10,750 bases of DNA from Actinomycetes bacterium. GTDB lineage: Bacteria; Actinomycetota; Acidimicrobiia; Acidimicrobiales; RAAP-2. Of the stretch, positions 1 to 6,046 are shown in pieces. Every line of letters begins with the position of its first letter. Position 1 is the first letter of the stretch. The position numbers and the translations under genes were made by a program. The stretch lies in assembly GCA_021777285.1 (NCBI GenBank), contig JAJYDR010000079.1, positions 1 through 10,750 on the forward strand, read 5' to 3'. The notes beneath the pieces are model-generated. The model worked only from the letters and a program-made list of their open reading frames with translations. It was not told where the DNA came from and made no database searches.

Positions 1-784
1 CGGCGCTGAGGGCGAGGTGGTCGCTGCCGCCGTCACTGGCGCAACTGGCCGACGTCCGCCACGGTCCGCGCCCGAGGATGTGATCGATCTGGGAGTGTGG
101 ACGGTGGGCGGGCCAGGTCCGGGCGCGAGCCAAGGTTCGCCAACCCGGTAAGAAGAGACGGAGCGGTGGGCGCCACGAGTTGAAGTCGCCGACCAGCAGG
201 ACCGGGCGCAGCGGATCGATGGCGTCGGCGATCGTCCGCACAAGTCGGTACTGGCGAAATGACCCGTGGCTTAGGTGAGCGCCGTGGATGGCGAGAACCG
301 TGATCGTCCGGCCGTCGACGTCCAGGTCAGCGACGATGAGCGTACGTTGAACGCGCTCGCGTGGCAGACGTCCGAGAGCGAGCGCGCGGATGGTGATGAT
401 CGGGTAACGGGTGAGAAGACTGAGACCCCAGTCGCCCTGCTCGACGGATCGAGACCGGGCACGTCGAGTCAGTTGGGCGGGGCTCAGTGAGCGATGTTCG
501 GTGAAGTAAAGTCCGTGCTCGCCCGTGAAGTGGGCGAGCCGTGGTTGCCAGGTGGCGCCAGCGCGGCCAGTGGTGACGCGCTCGGCGCGCGCGAGGGGTA
601 CGAAGATCCCCGTCATCGTCAGTCGCGATTGGAGATCGGCGAAGAAGTCGACACCGTCGTCGCCCCGCCACGTCTCGGGGCAGATCAGGATGTCGGCGTT
701 CAACGATGCGGCGTGCTCCAGGGCGCCGGTCGGGCGCCCCCAGCCGTCCACCCCGGCGTGCAGGTTGAACGTCGCGACGCGCAC
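1..784 (-). CDS. EEP-fold metal-dependent hydrolase, 3' end off the left edge
   Basis: The frame stays open for 261 codons from a GTG at 784 to base 1, so the C-terminus is missing. The translation carries the ordered motifs of the endonuclease/exonuclease/phosphatase superfamily (DNase I-like, Mg-dependent phosphodiester or phosphomonoester hydrolysis): TFNLH near residue 5 (Asn7), PETW (Glu37), AIHGAHL (His170), VGDFNSW (Asp200, Asn202), QIDHIL (Asp234, His235) and SDHLAL (Asp255, His256). These are the expected metal and catalytic residues, so the enzyme looks intact. The start is well bounded: an in-frame TAA lies four codons upstream, and GTG 784 gives MRVATFNLH, the normal beginning of the fold. 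No signal peptide or membrane segment is seen, so it is probably cytoplasmic. Substrate (DNA, phospholipid or inositol phosphate) cannot be told from sequence. It is divergent from the PhzF-like gene, with 40 bp between the starts. Confidence 0.85.
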   Translation of the reverse strand, partial: MRVATFNLHAGVDGWGRPTGALEHAASLNADILICPETWRGDDGVDFFADLQSRLTMTGIFVPLARAERVTTGRAGATWQPRLAHFTGEHGLYFTEHRSLSPAQLTRRARSRSVEQGDWGLSLLTRYPIITIRALALGRLPRERVQRTLIVADLDVDGRTITVLAIHGAHLSHGSFRQYRLVRTIADAIDPLRPVLLVGDFNSWRPPLRLFLPGWRTLARARTWPAHRPHSQIDHILGRGPWRTSASCASDGGSDHLALSA

Positions 785-796
785 CAGACAAGTTTA
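785..796 (-). promoter_or_regulatory. Possible leaderless promoter (-10 element) of the EEP gene
   Basis: Read on the minus strand, TAAACT lies at 796-791 and is followed after six bases by the GTG start at 784. A TAnnnT hexamer six or seven bases before the start codon is the arrangement of leaderless actinobacterial transcripts, and no Shine-Dalgarno sequence fits in that space. The TAA of this hexamer is also the upstream in-frame stop. No convincing -35 box is visible. This is inferred from spacing only. Confidence 0.35.
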
Positions 797-814
797 CGCC
801 CGCGTCGGTGGTGT

Positions 815-820
815 GGCAGG
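815..820 (+). promoter_or_regulatory. Ribosome binding site of the PhzF-like gene
   Basis: GGCAGG lies four bases before ATG 825. It favours this start over a longer reading frame that is open back to about 525 but would overlap the divergent EEP gene on the other strand. Confidence 0.45.
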
Positions 821-824
821 CTCT

Positions 825-1637
825 ATGTCCGTGGACTCCGTGAACGTCACCTTCGGCCACCGCCTCTGGTGGGTCGACGCCTTTATCGGCGAGGGCGCGC
901 GGGGCAACCCGGCGGTGGTGGTCTTGCTGGAGCGGTCGGTCTCCGACGAAGACCTACAGCAGATCGCCTTCGAACTCGGTGTCTCGGAAACGGCGTTCAT
1001 TCGACGAGTAGGCGACGGTTGGTCGCTGCGGTGGTTCACTCCAACCGTCGAGGTCGACCTGTGCGGGCACGCCACGCTCGCCACGCTGCACGTGCTCTTG
1101 AGTGAACTCGGCGTCCCCGCTGGTGAGCTCTACTTCCAGACCCGCGCCGGCGTACTTTCCGGACGTCGGTTGCGCGATGGCATGCTCGGGATTGACTTGC
1201 CACGGGCCTACCTCGAGCCACTTGACGTCGCGGTGCTCAACGGCACTCTCGGCGCAGTTCGTGAGGTCTACCAGGCGGGACCCCAGAGCGTTCTTGCCGT
1301 CGTGGAGAACTATGACGCACTGTGCGGTCTCGCGATCGACCCCATGAGCCTCTTCCTCGTCCCCGGCGCGCTCGTAATCGCGGCCTGTGTCGGGGGGCCG
1401 GACGCCGACGTCTCGATTCGCGTCTTCGCGCCACGGCTCGGACTGGCCGAAGACCCAGTCACCGGTAGCGCACTGTGCGCCGTTGCGCCGTGGTGGGTTG
1501 CCCAGACCGGGTCGCCCACCGTGGTCGTGCGTCAGGCGTCGACACGAGGCGGGGTGATGTACGCACGACTCTTCGAGAAGAACGTCGAGGTAGCGGGTTA
1601 CGCTCGGACGTTCTTCGGTGGCGACCTGCGAGCATGA
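825..1637 (+). CDS. PhzF family phenazine-biosynthesis-like isomerase
   Basis: A 270-residue protein of the PhzF/diaminopimelate-epimerase-like fold. PhzF isomerises trans-2,3-dihydro-3-hydroxyanthranilate in phenazine synthesis, but most family members sit outside phenazine clusters and have unknown substrates, so only the family is claimed. Visible family motifs in order: VDAF then GNPAVVV (residues 17-33), SETAFI (54-59) with the catalytic-position Glu55, FTPTVEVDLCGHATLATLHVL (71-91), and AEDPVTGSA (208-216). Length matches the usual 260-300. The start is taken at ATG 825 because GGCAGG at 815-820 is a fair ribosome site four bases upstream and because earlier in-frame starts would run into the divergent gene. 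GTG 840 is a possible alternative. The stop overlaps the next start (ATGA). No other phenazine genes are present. Confidence 0.85.
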   Translation: MSVDSVNVTFGHRLWWVDAFIGEGARGNPAVVVLLERSVSDEDLQQIAFELGVSETAFIRRVGDGWSLRWFTPTVEVDLCGHATLATLHVLLSELGVPAGELYFQTRAGVLSGRRLRDGMLGIDLPRAYLEPLDVAVLNGTLGAVREVYQAGPQSVLAVVENYDALCGLAIDPMSLFLVPGALVIAACVGGPDADVSIRVFAPRLGLAEDPVTGSALCAVAPWWVAQTGSPTVVVRQASTRGGVMYARLFEKNVEVAGYARTFFGGDLRA

Positions 1638-2305
1638 TCGGTCACGACGCACCCGGCGATCGATCTCGGGTCCGGCGCATGCCCGAAAAGGCGCGCTACG
1701 AGCGCGAACTGGTCGACGCCGTGCTCGACGCCGCGCCCTATTGCACCGTCGCGGCCGTGGTGGACGACTTGGCCGTTGCGCTGCCGACCCTCCACGCGCG
1801 AGACGGCGACGCACTCTACCTGCACGGCAGTCGTTCGAACGCCGTCATGAAGTCGATTATCGTCCGGGGCCAAGCGTGCGTCACCGCAACGCTCTACGAC
1901 GGCATCCGCGTCGCGAGGAGCGGGTTCGAATCCTCCATCGCCTATCGCTCGGTGGTCGTGTTCGGTGCCGCCACCTCGGTGAATGACCTCGAGGAGAAGC
2001 GGCGGATTCTCGACGGCTTCGTCGACGCCGTCTTGCCGGGCCGGAGCCGGGAGGTGCGCCCCTCAACCGACGCCGAATTGCGTCGGACCCTGGTGGTGAG
2101 GGTGTCGATCGACGAGGCGTCGGTGAAGGTCTCAGCCGGGCCGACAGAGGACTCGCCCGAGGACCAGTCGCTCCCCATCTGGTCCGGGCTGGTGCCCGCA
2201 GCAATCGTCTTCGGTTCACCGGTTCCCTCAACCGATGGGGCGATGGCGGACGGAACGATTCCGCTTCCCGAGTCGGTTCGGCGCCTGGTGGGTGAGGACG
2301 CGTGA
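1634..2305 (+). CDS. Pyridoxamine 5'-phosphate oxidase family flavin-binding protein
   Basis: A 223-residue protein resembling the PNPOx-like split-barrel group often annotated as 'pyridoxamine 5'-phosphate oxidase family' or flavin-nucleotide-binding protein. Recognisable stretches are the early barrel strands (PYCTVAAVVDDLAVALPTLH, roughly residues 31-50), the segment DALYLHGSRSNAVMKSI, which fits the FMN-phosphate-binding strand-turn-helix of this group, and the following VTATLYDGIRVARSGFE. Family members bind FMN, F420 or heme; which one cannot be read here, and nothing shows true PNP oxidase activity. The start ATG 1634 overlaps the PhzF-like stop as ATGA, pointing to translational coupling. 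The frame is open further upstream to 1475 inside the PhzF-like gene, but that part is a shadow. The stop overlaps the Nudix start as GTGA. Confidence 0.75.
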   Translation: MIGHDAPGDRSRVRRMPEKARYERELVDAVLDAAPYCTVAAVVDDLAVALPTLHARDGDALYLHGSRSNAVMKSIIVRGQACVTATLYDGIRVARSGFESSIAYRSVVVFGAATSVNDLEEKRRILDGFVDAVLPGRSREVRPSTDAELRRTLVVRVSIDEASVKVSAGPTEDSPEDQSLPIWSGLVPAAIVFGSPVPSTDGAMADGTIPLPESVRRLVGEDA

Positions 2306-2853
2306 ACGCGGCAGAGCTCATTCCCTCGATCGAGGCGCTCACGCCGGTCGACGAACGCGAGGCCGCCTCGATCGTGGCGACACTGGATCGTCTGCGCTGG
2401 CCCGGCGACCCGTTCGACGAGTCCGCCAATGATCATCACATCACCGCGTCGGCCTTCGTGGTCTCCACGAGGGGGGTGATCCTGCACCGGCATCGACGTC
2501 TGGGCATCTGGGTGCAGCCCGGTGGACACGTCGACGCGGGCGAAGATGTCGAGGCCGCGGCACTGCGTGAGACGCGCGAGGAGACGGGACTCGTCGCACG
2601 GCATCGCCGACCGCCGCTGCTCTTCCACGTCGACGTCCATCCTGGTCCGCGAGGCCACACCCACTACGACCTGCGCTACGTGCTGACGGCGGCACCGATC
2701 GATCCGTCACCGCCGCTCGGCGAGAGCCCCGAGGTCTACTGGTTCGACTACGACGCCGCCGTCGAACGGGCGGAGCCGGCGCTACGTCCCGCGCTGGCTG
2801 CGTTGGCGGTGCAAACAGCGACATGGAACGTGTCAGACTACGGCGATGACTGA
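2302..2853 (+). CDS. Nudix hydrolase
   Basis: A 183-residue protein with a complete Nudix box: Gly75, Glu81, then REtrEEtGL at residues 89-97, matching GX5EX7REUXEEXGU apart from a Thr at the first hydrophobic position. The box coordinates the metal that drives hydrolysis of nucleoside diphosphates linked to another group. The family acts on NTPs, NDP-sugars, dinucleotides and similar molecules, and the substrate is not evident here. Just before the box, the segment ending WVQPGGHVDAG is typical of Nudix enzymes annotated as NUDIX-domain or NTP pyrophosphohydrolase. An N-terminal extension of about 45 residues precedes the barrel. The GTG 2302 start overlaps the previous stop (GTGA) and the 3' end overlaps the next gene by 8 nt. 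A cytoplasmic enzyme, probably part of the five-gene operon. Confidence 0.9.
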   Translation: MNAAELIPSIEALTPVDEREAASIVATLDRLRWPGDPFDESANDHHITASAFVVSTRGVILHRHRRLGIWVQPGGHVDAGEDVEAAALRETREETGLVARHRRPPLLFHVDVHPGPRGHTHYDLRYVLTAAPIDPSPPLGESPEVYWFDYDAAVERAEPALRPALAALAVQTATWNVSDYGDD

Positions 2854-3556
2854 CGCCGAGGCACTACGCGCCCTGATGGAGGCGGATCGTTGGATCGACC
2901 GGGTGATCGCCCAGCGAGACCATCTGCCCGAATCCGAGGAGCTCGCGAATTTGGAGGGCCAGCTGCGCATCGAGGTCGTCGCCATCCGCGACGCCGAGAG
3001 CGTAGTCGCGCCCATGCGTGCGACCTACGAGGAGGTGGCAGCACGCGCCGATCGGATCCAGCGGCGGCGCCGTGAGATCGAGGCGGCCCTCGCCGCGTCG
3101 ACGAGTGGCGCGCGCGACCTCGCCGCGATGCAGCACGAGCTTGAGTCGATATCGGCTCAGGGGGCCGAAGCCGACGAAGAGGCCCTCGGACTCCTCGAAT
3201 CGATCGAGGAGCGCGACGCCTTCGTCGAGCGGTTGCGGCGCGACATCAAACCGGAGTTGGCGCGACGCGAGGAGTTGCGAAGTACGATTGAGCAATTACG
3301 GTCCTCGTTGGACGAGGAGGTCGCATCGCTTCGCGTCGCACGAGATGAGCGAGCCCGAGACGTTCCCGAGGACTTACGGGTCCGCTATCAGCGCGCCATG
3401 GACCGTGCCGGGACCTCCGGCGCGGCGCAGATCGTTACCGGCCGCTGCGACGGCTGTCGCATCGCCCTGGCCCCACTCGACCTCGACCGGGCCAAGAACC
3501 AGAACGAGGACTCCTTCATGGACTGCCCCTCCTGCGGTCGGATACTGGTGCCGTGA
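2846..3556 (+). CDS. Coiled-coil zinc-ribbon protein (CT398/zf-RING_7 type)
   Basis: A 236-residue protein of the widespread 'C4-type zinc ribbon domain-containing protein' family. Residues about 10-170 are rich in Glu, Arg, Ala and Leu with heptad-like spacing, consistent with a long antiparallel coiled coil. The C-terminal ribbon has two CxxC knuckles, Cys201/Cys204 and Cys227/Cys230, so the zinc site is complete. Family members are thought to act as nucleic-acid-binding or scaffold proteins; the exact role is not settled. In many actinobacteria the gene sits near a Nif3-like gene and nucleotide or phosphatase genes. Here the neighbours are a Nudix hydrolase, overlapping by 8 nt, and a histidine phosphatase, overlapping as GTGA, so it looks embedded in a coupled operon. 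ATG 2846 is the only sensible start. Confidence 0.85.
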   Translation: MTDAEALRALMEADRWIDRVIAQRDHLPESEELANLEGQLRIEVVAIRDAESVVAPMRATYEEVAARADRIQRRRREIEAALAASTSGARDLAAMQHELESISAQGAEADEEALGLLESIEERDAFVERLRRDIKPELARREELRSTIEQLRSSLDEEVASLRVARDERARDVPEDLRVRYQRAMDRAGTSGAAQIVTGRCDGCRIALAPLDLDRAKNQNEDSFMDCPSCGRILVP

Positions 3557-4146
3557 TCATTCTCATCCGCCACGGCCAGACCACGACCAACGCGCAGGGG
3601 CTGCTCGTGGGGCGCAGCGACCCGGCGTTGACAGACTTGGGCGAGCGACAGGCCAAGGCGTTACGACGACTTGTCGAGGACGTCGAGGAGGTGTGGACCT
3701 CGCCGTTGCAGCGGGCTCGAGAGACGGCGCGTCTCGCGATGCCGCACCTGGAGCCGCGGGTGCGACCGGAGTTTATCGAGGTCGACTACGGCTACCTGGA
3801 CGGGCAACCGCTGAGCGTGGTCAGTGACGACCAGTGGCGTGCCTTCGAATCCGATCACGACCTGGCGCTCGGCGATGGCGAGTCACTCGAGTCCGTCGAC
3901 CATCGAGTGCACGCGGTATTGGATGAGTTGCTCGCCGATCGAACGAGCCTGCTCCACGATCATCACCGACACCTCGCGATCGTGAGCCACGTCAGTCCGA
4001 TCAAGTCGGCCACGGTGTGGGCGCTCGGCGTGCCGGGATCGGTGGCGTGGCGCACGCGTCTCGACAATGGCTCCATCACGACGATCGGGATGCGTCAGTC
4101 GTCGCCGACCCTTGTTCACTTCAACTGGGTGCCGCCTCTGTCCTGA
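3553..4146 (+). CDS. Histidine phosphatase (phosphoglycerate mutase-like) family protein
   Basis: A 197-residue member of the histidine phosphatase clan. The phospho-accepting histidine is in LIRHGQT (Arg6, His7). The second arginine is in SPLQRARETA (Arg54), the acidic residue is Glu76 in IEVDYG, and the second catalytic histidine is His146 in IVSHVSPIK. All four catalytic positions are present, so it should be active. Members include cofactor-dependent mutases, alpha-ribazole phosphatase and broad-specificity phosphatases. The compact size and lack of cobalamin genes nearby give no specific substrate, so a general phosphatase is the safest reading. Start GTG 3553 overlaps the zinc-ribbon stop (GTGA). 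It is the last gene of the rightward string, and its TGA is immediately followed by the stop of the oppositely oriented membrane protein gene, with no intervening terminator. Confidence 0.9.
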   Translation: MIILIRHGQTTTNAQGLLVGRSDPALTDLGERQAKALRRLVEDVEEVWTSPLQRARETARLAMPHLEPRVRPEFIEVDYGYLDGQPLSVVSDDQWRAFESDHDLALGDGESLESVDHRVHAVLDELLADRTSLLHDHHRHLAIVSHVSPIKSATVWALGVPGSVAWRTRLDNGSITTIGMRQSSPTLVHFNWVPPLS

Positions 4147-4812
4147 TCAGTGCAGAGCGACGGCTATCGCGGCGAAGGTCGCCGCGACGCCGAGCAGAGT
4201 GCAGGCGTGGAAGAGCTCGTGGTACCCGAAGACCCTGGGGTTGAGTCGGGGGCGTTTGGTCCCGTAGAACACCGCGCCGACGGAATACGCGATGCCGCCG
4301 AGGACGATGAGGATGAAGGGGACCGGGCCGCCGCCCCGGTAGATCTGGGGCAGCACTCCGACTGCGGCCCAGCCAACGACGAGGTAGGGAATCGTGTTCA
4401 CCCACTTTGGGGCGTCCAGGGCGAGCTGACGGATCAGAATCCCCACTGCGGCGCCGCCGGCTACGACCAAGAGCAGTACGACGCGAATCGTCCCGTGCAT
4501 GGTCAGTCCGGCGATGGCGAGGTAGGACCCAGCGATGGCGGCGAATATCGCCGAGTGGTCGGCGCGCCGCCACGCGCGTCGGTGGGGCGTACTCCAGTTG
4601 ATCCGGTGAAAGAGGGCGCTTGTGAGCATCATGACCGACACGCCTACGACGAAGCAGGTGACCCAGACGACCTGAGTCCAGGTCTGAGCGCGGACGTAGA
4701 GGATCGGTGACGCGCACAGCAGGACGACGACCCCACCCAAGTGGAGCCAGCCACGCAGGAGCGGCTTGACGAGTTCAGGCCCGCTCGGGCTCTGGGTGGC
4801 GGTTTTAGTCAC
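4147..4812 (-). CDS. trhA: TrhA/hemolysin III (PAQR-type) integral membrane protein
   Basis: A 221-residue protein with about seven hydrophobic spans and the conserved metal-site residues of the hemolysin III/PAQR superfamily: Ser65 and His69 in SALFHR, Asp85 in RADHSAIF, and His198 and His202 in HELFHA near the C-terminus. These form the zinc-binding site in the related adiponectin receptors. In bacteria the family includes TrhA, linked to membrane-lipid fluidity control, and proteins named for hemolysis in heterologous hosts; a lytic role should not be assumed. The start is GTG 4812, supported by AGGGTGA on the minus strand at 4823-4817 four bases before it. An overlapping ATG is out of frame and hits a stop at once. 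The gene is monocistronic, convergent with the phosphatase gene and divergent from the aldo/keto reductase. Confidence 0.88.
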   Translation of the reverse strand: MTKTATQSPSGPELVKPLLRGWLHLGGVVVLLCASPILYVRAQTWTQVVWVTCFVVGVSVMMLTSALFHRINWSTPHRRAWRRADHSAIFAAIAGSYLAIAGLTMHGTIRVVLLLVVAGGAAVGILIRQLALDAPKWVNTIPYLVVGWAAVGVLPQIYRGGGPVPFILIVLGGIAYSVGAVFYGTKRPRLNPRVFGYHELFHACTLLGVAATFAAIAVALH

Positions 4813-4816
4813 ATGG

Positions 4817-4823
4817 TCACCCT
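4817..4823 (-). promoter_or_regulatory. Ribosome binding site of the TrhA-like gene
   Basis: On the minus strand AGGGTGA ends four bases before GTG 4812. It supports the GTG start, since no in-frame ATG is close to the beginning of the first membrane span. Confidence 0.5.
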
Positions 4824-4894
4824 ATGGCGATACGGGTGACTCGTTGTACGCCCACACGACGAAAACCGGCACGCGAGCGCTGCGAGAACGACGA

Positions 4895-4929
4895 AGCCCG
4901 CTCGCTTCGTCTGACGAAACGAGCGGGCT
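4895..4929. other. Strong intergenic stem-loop
   Basis: Arms 4895-4910 and 4914-4929 pair over 16 positions with one C-A mismatch (4905/4919) around a CTG loop. It is GC-rich at the base and AT-richer near the loop. It is not followed by a T-run on the plus strand. On the minus strand it is followed by a modestly T-rich stretch (TTCGTCGTTCTC), so it could be an attenuator in the TrhA leader, an end of a small transcript, or a protein-binding inverted repeat. Its function is not shown. Confidence 0.6.
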
Positions 4930-5017
4930 CGCGTAGGTTGGCCCCCCCAGCCAATACGAAGAAGATAGTGCGTCTGACACCACTAAGGTGATCGTCAAAT
5001 CGCTGGAATGACTTGAT

Positions 5018-5033
5018 TGTGAGCAAATTCACA
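5018..5033. promoter_or_regulatory. CRP/FNR-like operator palindrome before the aldo/keto reductase gene
   Basis: TGTGA-GCAAAT-TCACA is a perfect match to the five-base half-sites of the CRP/GlxR family, with the standard six-base spacer. It ends 14 bases before the ATG at 5048 and immediately upstream of the ribosome site. So close to the start it would more likely repress, or overlap the transcription start, than activate. The left half also resembles the lac-type half-site TTGTGAGC, so a LacI/GalR-type or other regulator is an alternative. The site is seen directly; the regulator is inferred. Confidence 0.45.
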
Positions 5034-5035
5034 TG

Positions 5036-5042
5036 AGAGGGA
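5036..5042 (+). promoter_or_regulatory. Ribosome binding site deciding the reductase start
   Basis: GAGAGGG with A following sits five to eight bases before ATG 5048. An in-frame ATG at 5033 has no such site upstream and overlaps the operator-like palindrome, so 5048 is preferred. Confidence 0.6.
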
Positions 5043-5047
5043 CGAAG

Positions 5048-6031
5048 ATGGATCATCGGATTTTGGGCCAGGACTTGGCCGTCTCGCAAGAGGGACTCGG
5101 CTGCATGGGGATGAGCGACTTTTACGGCGTCGGTGACGAGGCGGAATCCATCACCGTCATCAACGCCGCCCTCGACGCTGGCGTCAACTTCCTCGACACG
5201 GCCGACATGTACGGTCCCTTCACGAACGAGCGACTGGTTGGCCGGGCGATCGCGACTCGACGCGACGAGGTGGTGCTCGCGACGAAGTTTGGTAACCAAC
5301 GGACCGAAGATGGACAGTTCCTCGGTGTCAACGGACGCCCCGAATACGTCGTACAAGCGTGCAATGACTCGCTGGCCCGCCTCGGTGTGGACGTTATCGA
5401 CCTCTACTACCAGCACCGCGTCGACCGGTCGGTTCCCGTCGAGGAGACGTGGGGGGCGATGAAGTCGTTGGTCGAGGCGGGCAAGGTTCGCTTCCTCGGC
5501 ATCTCTGAAGCGTCGTCGGCCACAATCGAGCGGGCCAACACCGTGCACCCGGTGACCGCGCTGCAGTCGGAGTACTCGCTGTGGACCCGTGATCCCGAGG
5601 ACGGCGTGCTCGACACCTGTCGTCGACTCGGTATCGGCTTCGTGGCCTACAGCCCGCTCGGCCGGGGCTTCCTCACGGACGAGGCCGCGAACCGGACCAG
5701 CACCGACGAGCGTGACACTCGAAAGCACCACCCGCGCTTCGTCGGCGACGCGTACGAGCAGAACCTGCAACTTGTCGGGAATTTGGCCCCGATCGCTGCG
5801 GCATTGGACGTGAGCGTGGCCCAACTCGCACTCGCGTGGGTGTTGAGTCGCGGCGAGGACGTCGTGCCGATCCCCGGAACGAAGCGAAGGAAGTGGCTCT
5901 ACGAGAACATCGCCGCGAGCGAGATCCACCTGAGCGCCGAAACCATCGCCGCTCTCGAGGCAGCCGTTCCCCGCGGCGAGGTGGTTGGCGACCGCTACCA
6001 CGAAAGCGGCATGAAGACCATCAACGGCTAG
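5048..6031 (+). CDS. Aldo/keto reductase
   Basis: A 327-residue (beta/alpha)8-barrel NADPH-dependent oxidoreductase of the aldo/keto reductase superfamily, which reduces aldehydes and ketones. The catalytic tetrad is complete: Asp50 in FLDTADMYG, Tyr55, Lys80 in ATKFG, and His123 in YYQHRVD. The opening [12 protein letters not shown] and the C-terminal [14 protein letters not shown] (about 275-288, cofactor phosphate and adenine contacts) place it in the large bacterial and plant group related to AKR13/YakC and AKR11-like enzymes. Length is normal. The natural substrate is unknown. Start ATG 5048 is chosen for its ribosome site; starting at 5033 would add five residues (MRGTK) not typical of the family, which usually begins close to the first beta-hairpin. 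It is monocistronic, with an operator-like palindrome directly upstream, and its 3' end faces the CydC-like gene. Confidence 0.92.
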   Translation: MDHRILGQDLAVSQEGLGCMGMSDFYGVGDEAESITVINAALDAGVNFLDTADMYGPFTNERLVGRAIATRRDEVVLATKFGNQRTEDGQFLGVNGRPEYVVQACNDSLARLGVDVIDLYYQHRVDRSVPVEETWGAMKSLVEAGKVRFLGISEASSATIERANTVHPVTALQSEYSLWTRDPEDGVLDTCRRLGIGFVAYSPLGRGFLTDEAANRTSTDERDTRKHHPRFVGDAYEQNLQLVGNLAPIAAALDVSVAQLALAWVLSRGEDVVPIPGTKRRKWLYENIAASEIHLSAETIAALEAAVPRGEVVGDRYHESGMKTING

Positions 6032-6046
6032 TGCCGGCTAGGCACC

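Larger units (their letters stand above)
4813..5047. other. Divergent intergenic region between TrhA-like and reductase genes
   Basis: This 235-bp stretch holds no credible gene. It contains a strong imperfect stem-loop (4895-4929), a seven-C run inside a small TTGGC/GCCAA stem (4938-4954), and a TGTGA-N6-TCACA palindrome (5018-5033). It must carry the promoters of both flanking genes, but I could not name a convincing -35/-10 pair for either. Confidence 0.7.

Noticed and set aside
954..1814. A 286-codon minus-strand frame under the PhzF-like and flavin-binding genes
   Set aside because: It crosses two well-supported genes on the other strand and its translation resembles no family I know.
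2302..3556. Possibility that the Nudix and zinc-ribbon genes belong to a defence or toxin system
   Set aside because: Both are common housekeeping-type families in actinobacteria, and no toxin, effector or nuclease domain is linked to them.
4147..4812. Reading the hemolysin III-like gene as a virulence factor
   Set aside because: The family is broad and mostly non-pathogenic; the metal-site motifs support a membrane-lipid or receptor-like role rather than cytolysis.
4938..4954. TTGGC/GCCAA stem around a seven-C run
   Set aside because: The stem is short and there is no supporting context. Noted only as part of the intergenic region.
4817..6001. A long open frame of 394 codons on the minus strand, antisense to the aldo/keto reductase
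   Set aside because: The opposite strand encodes a complete reductase with all catalytic residues. The antisense translation is Arg/Val/Asp-rich without recognisable motifs, as expected for a shadow frame in GC-rich DNA.
6031..6045. Small inverted repeat GTGCC-GGCTA-GGCAC between the reductase and CydC-like gene ends
   Set aside because: A five-base stem with no T-run is too weak to call a terminator, though it sits where one would be expected.
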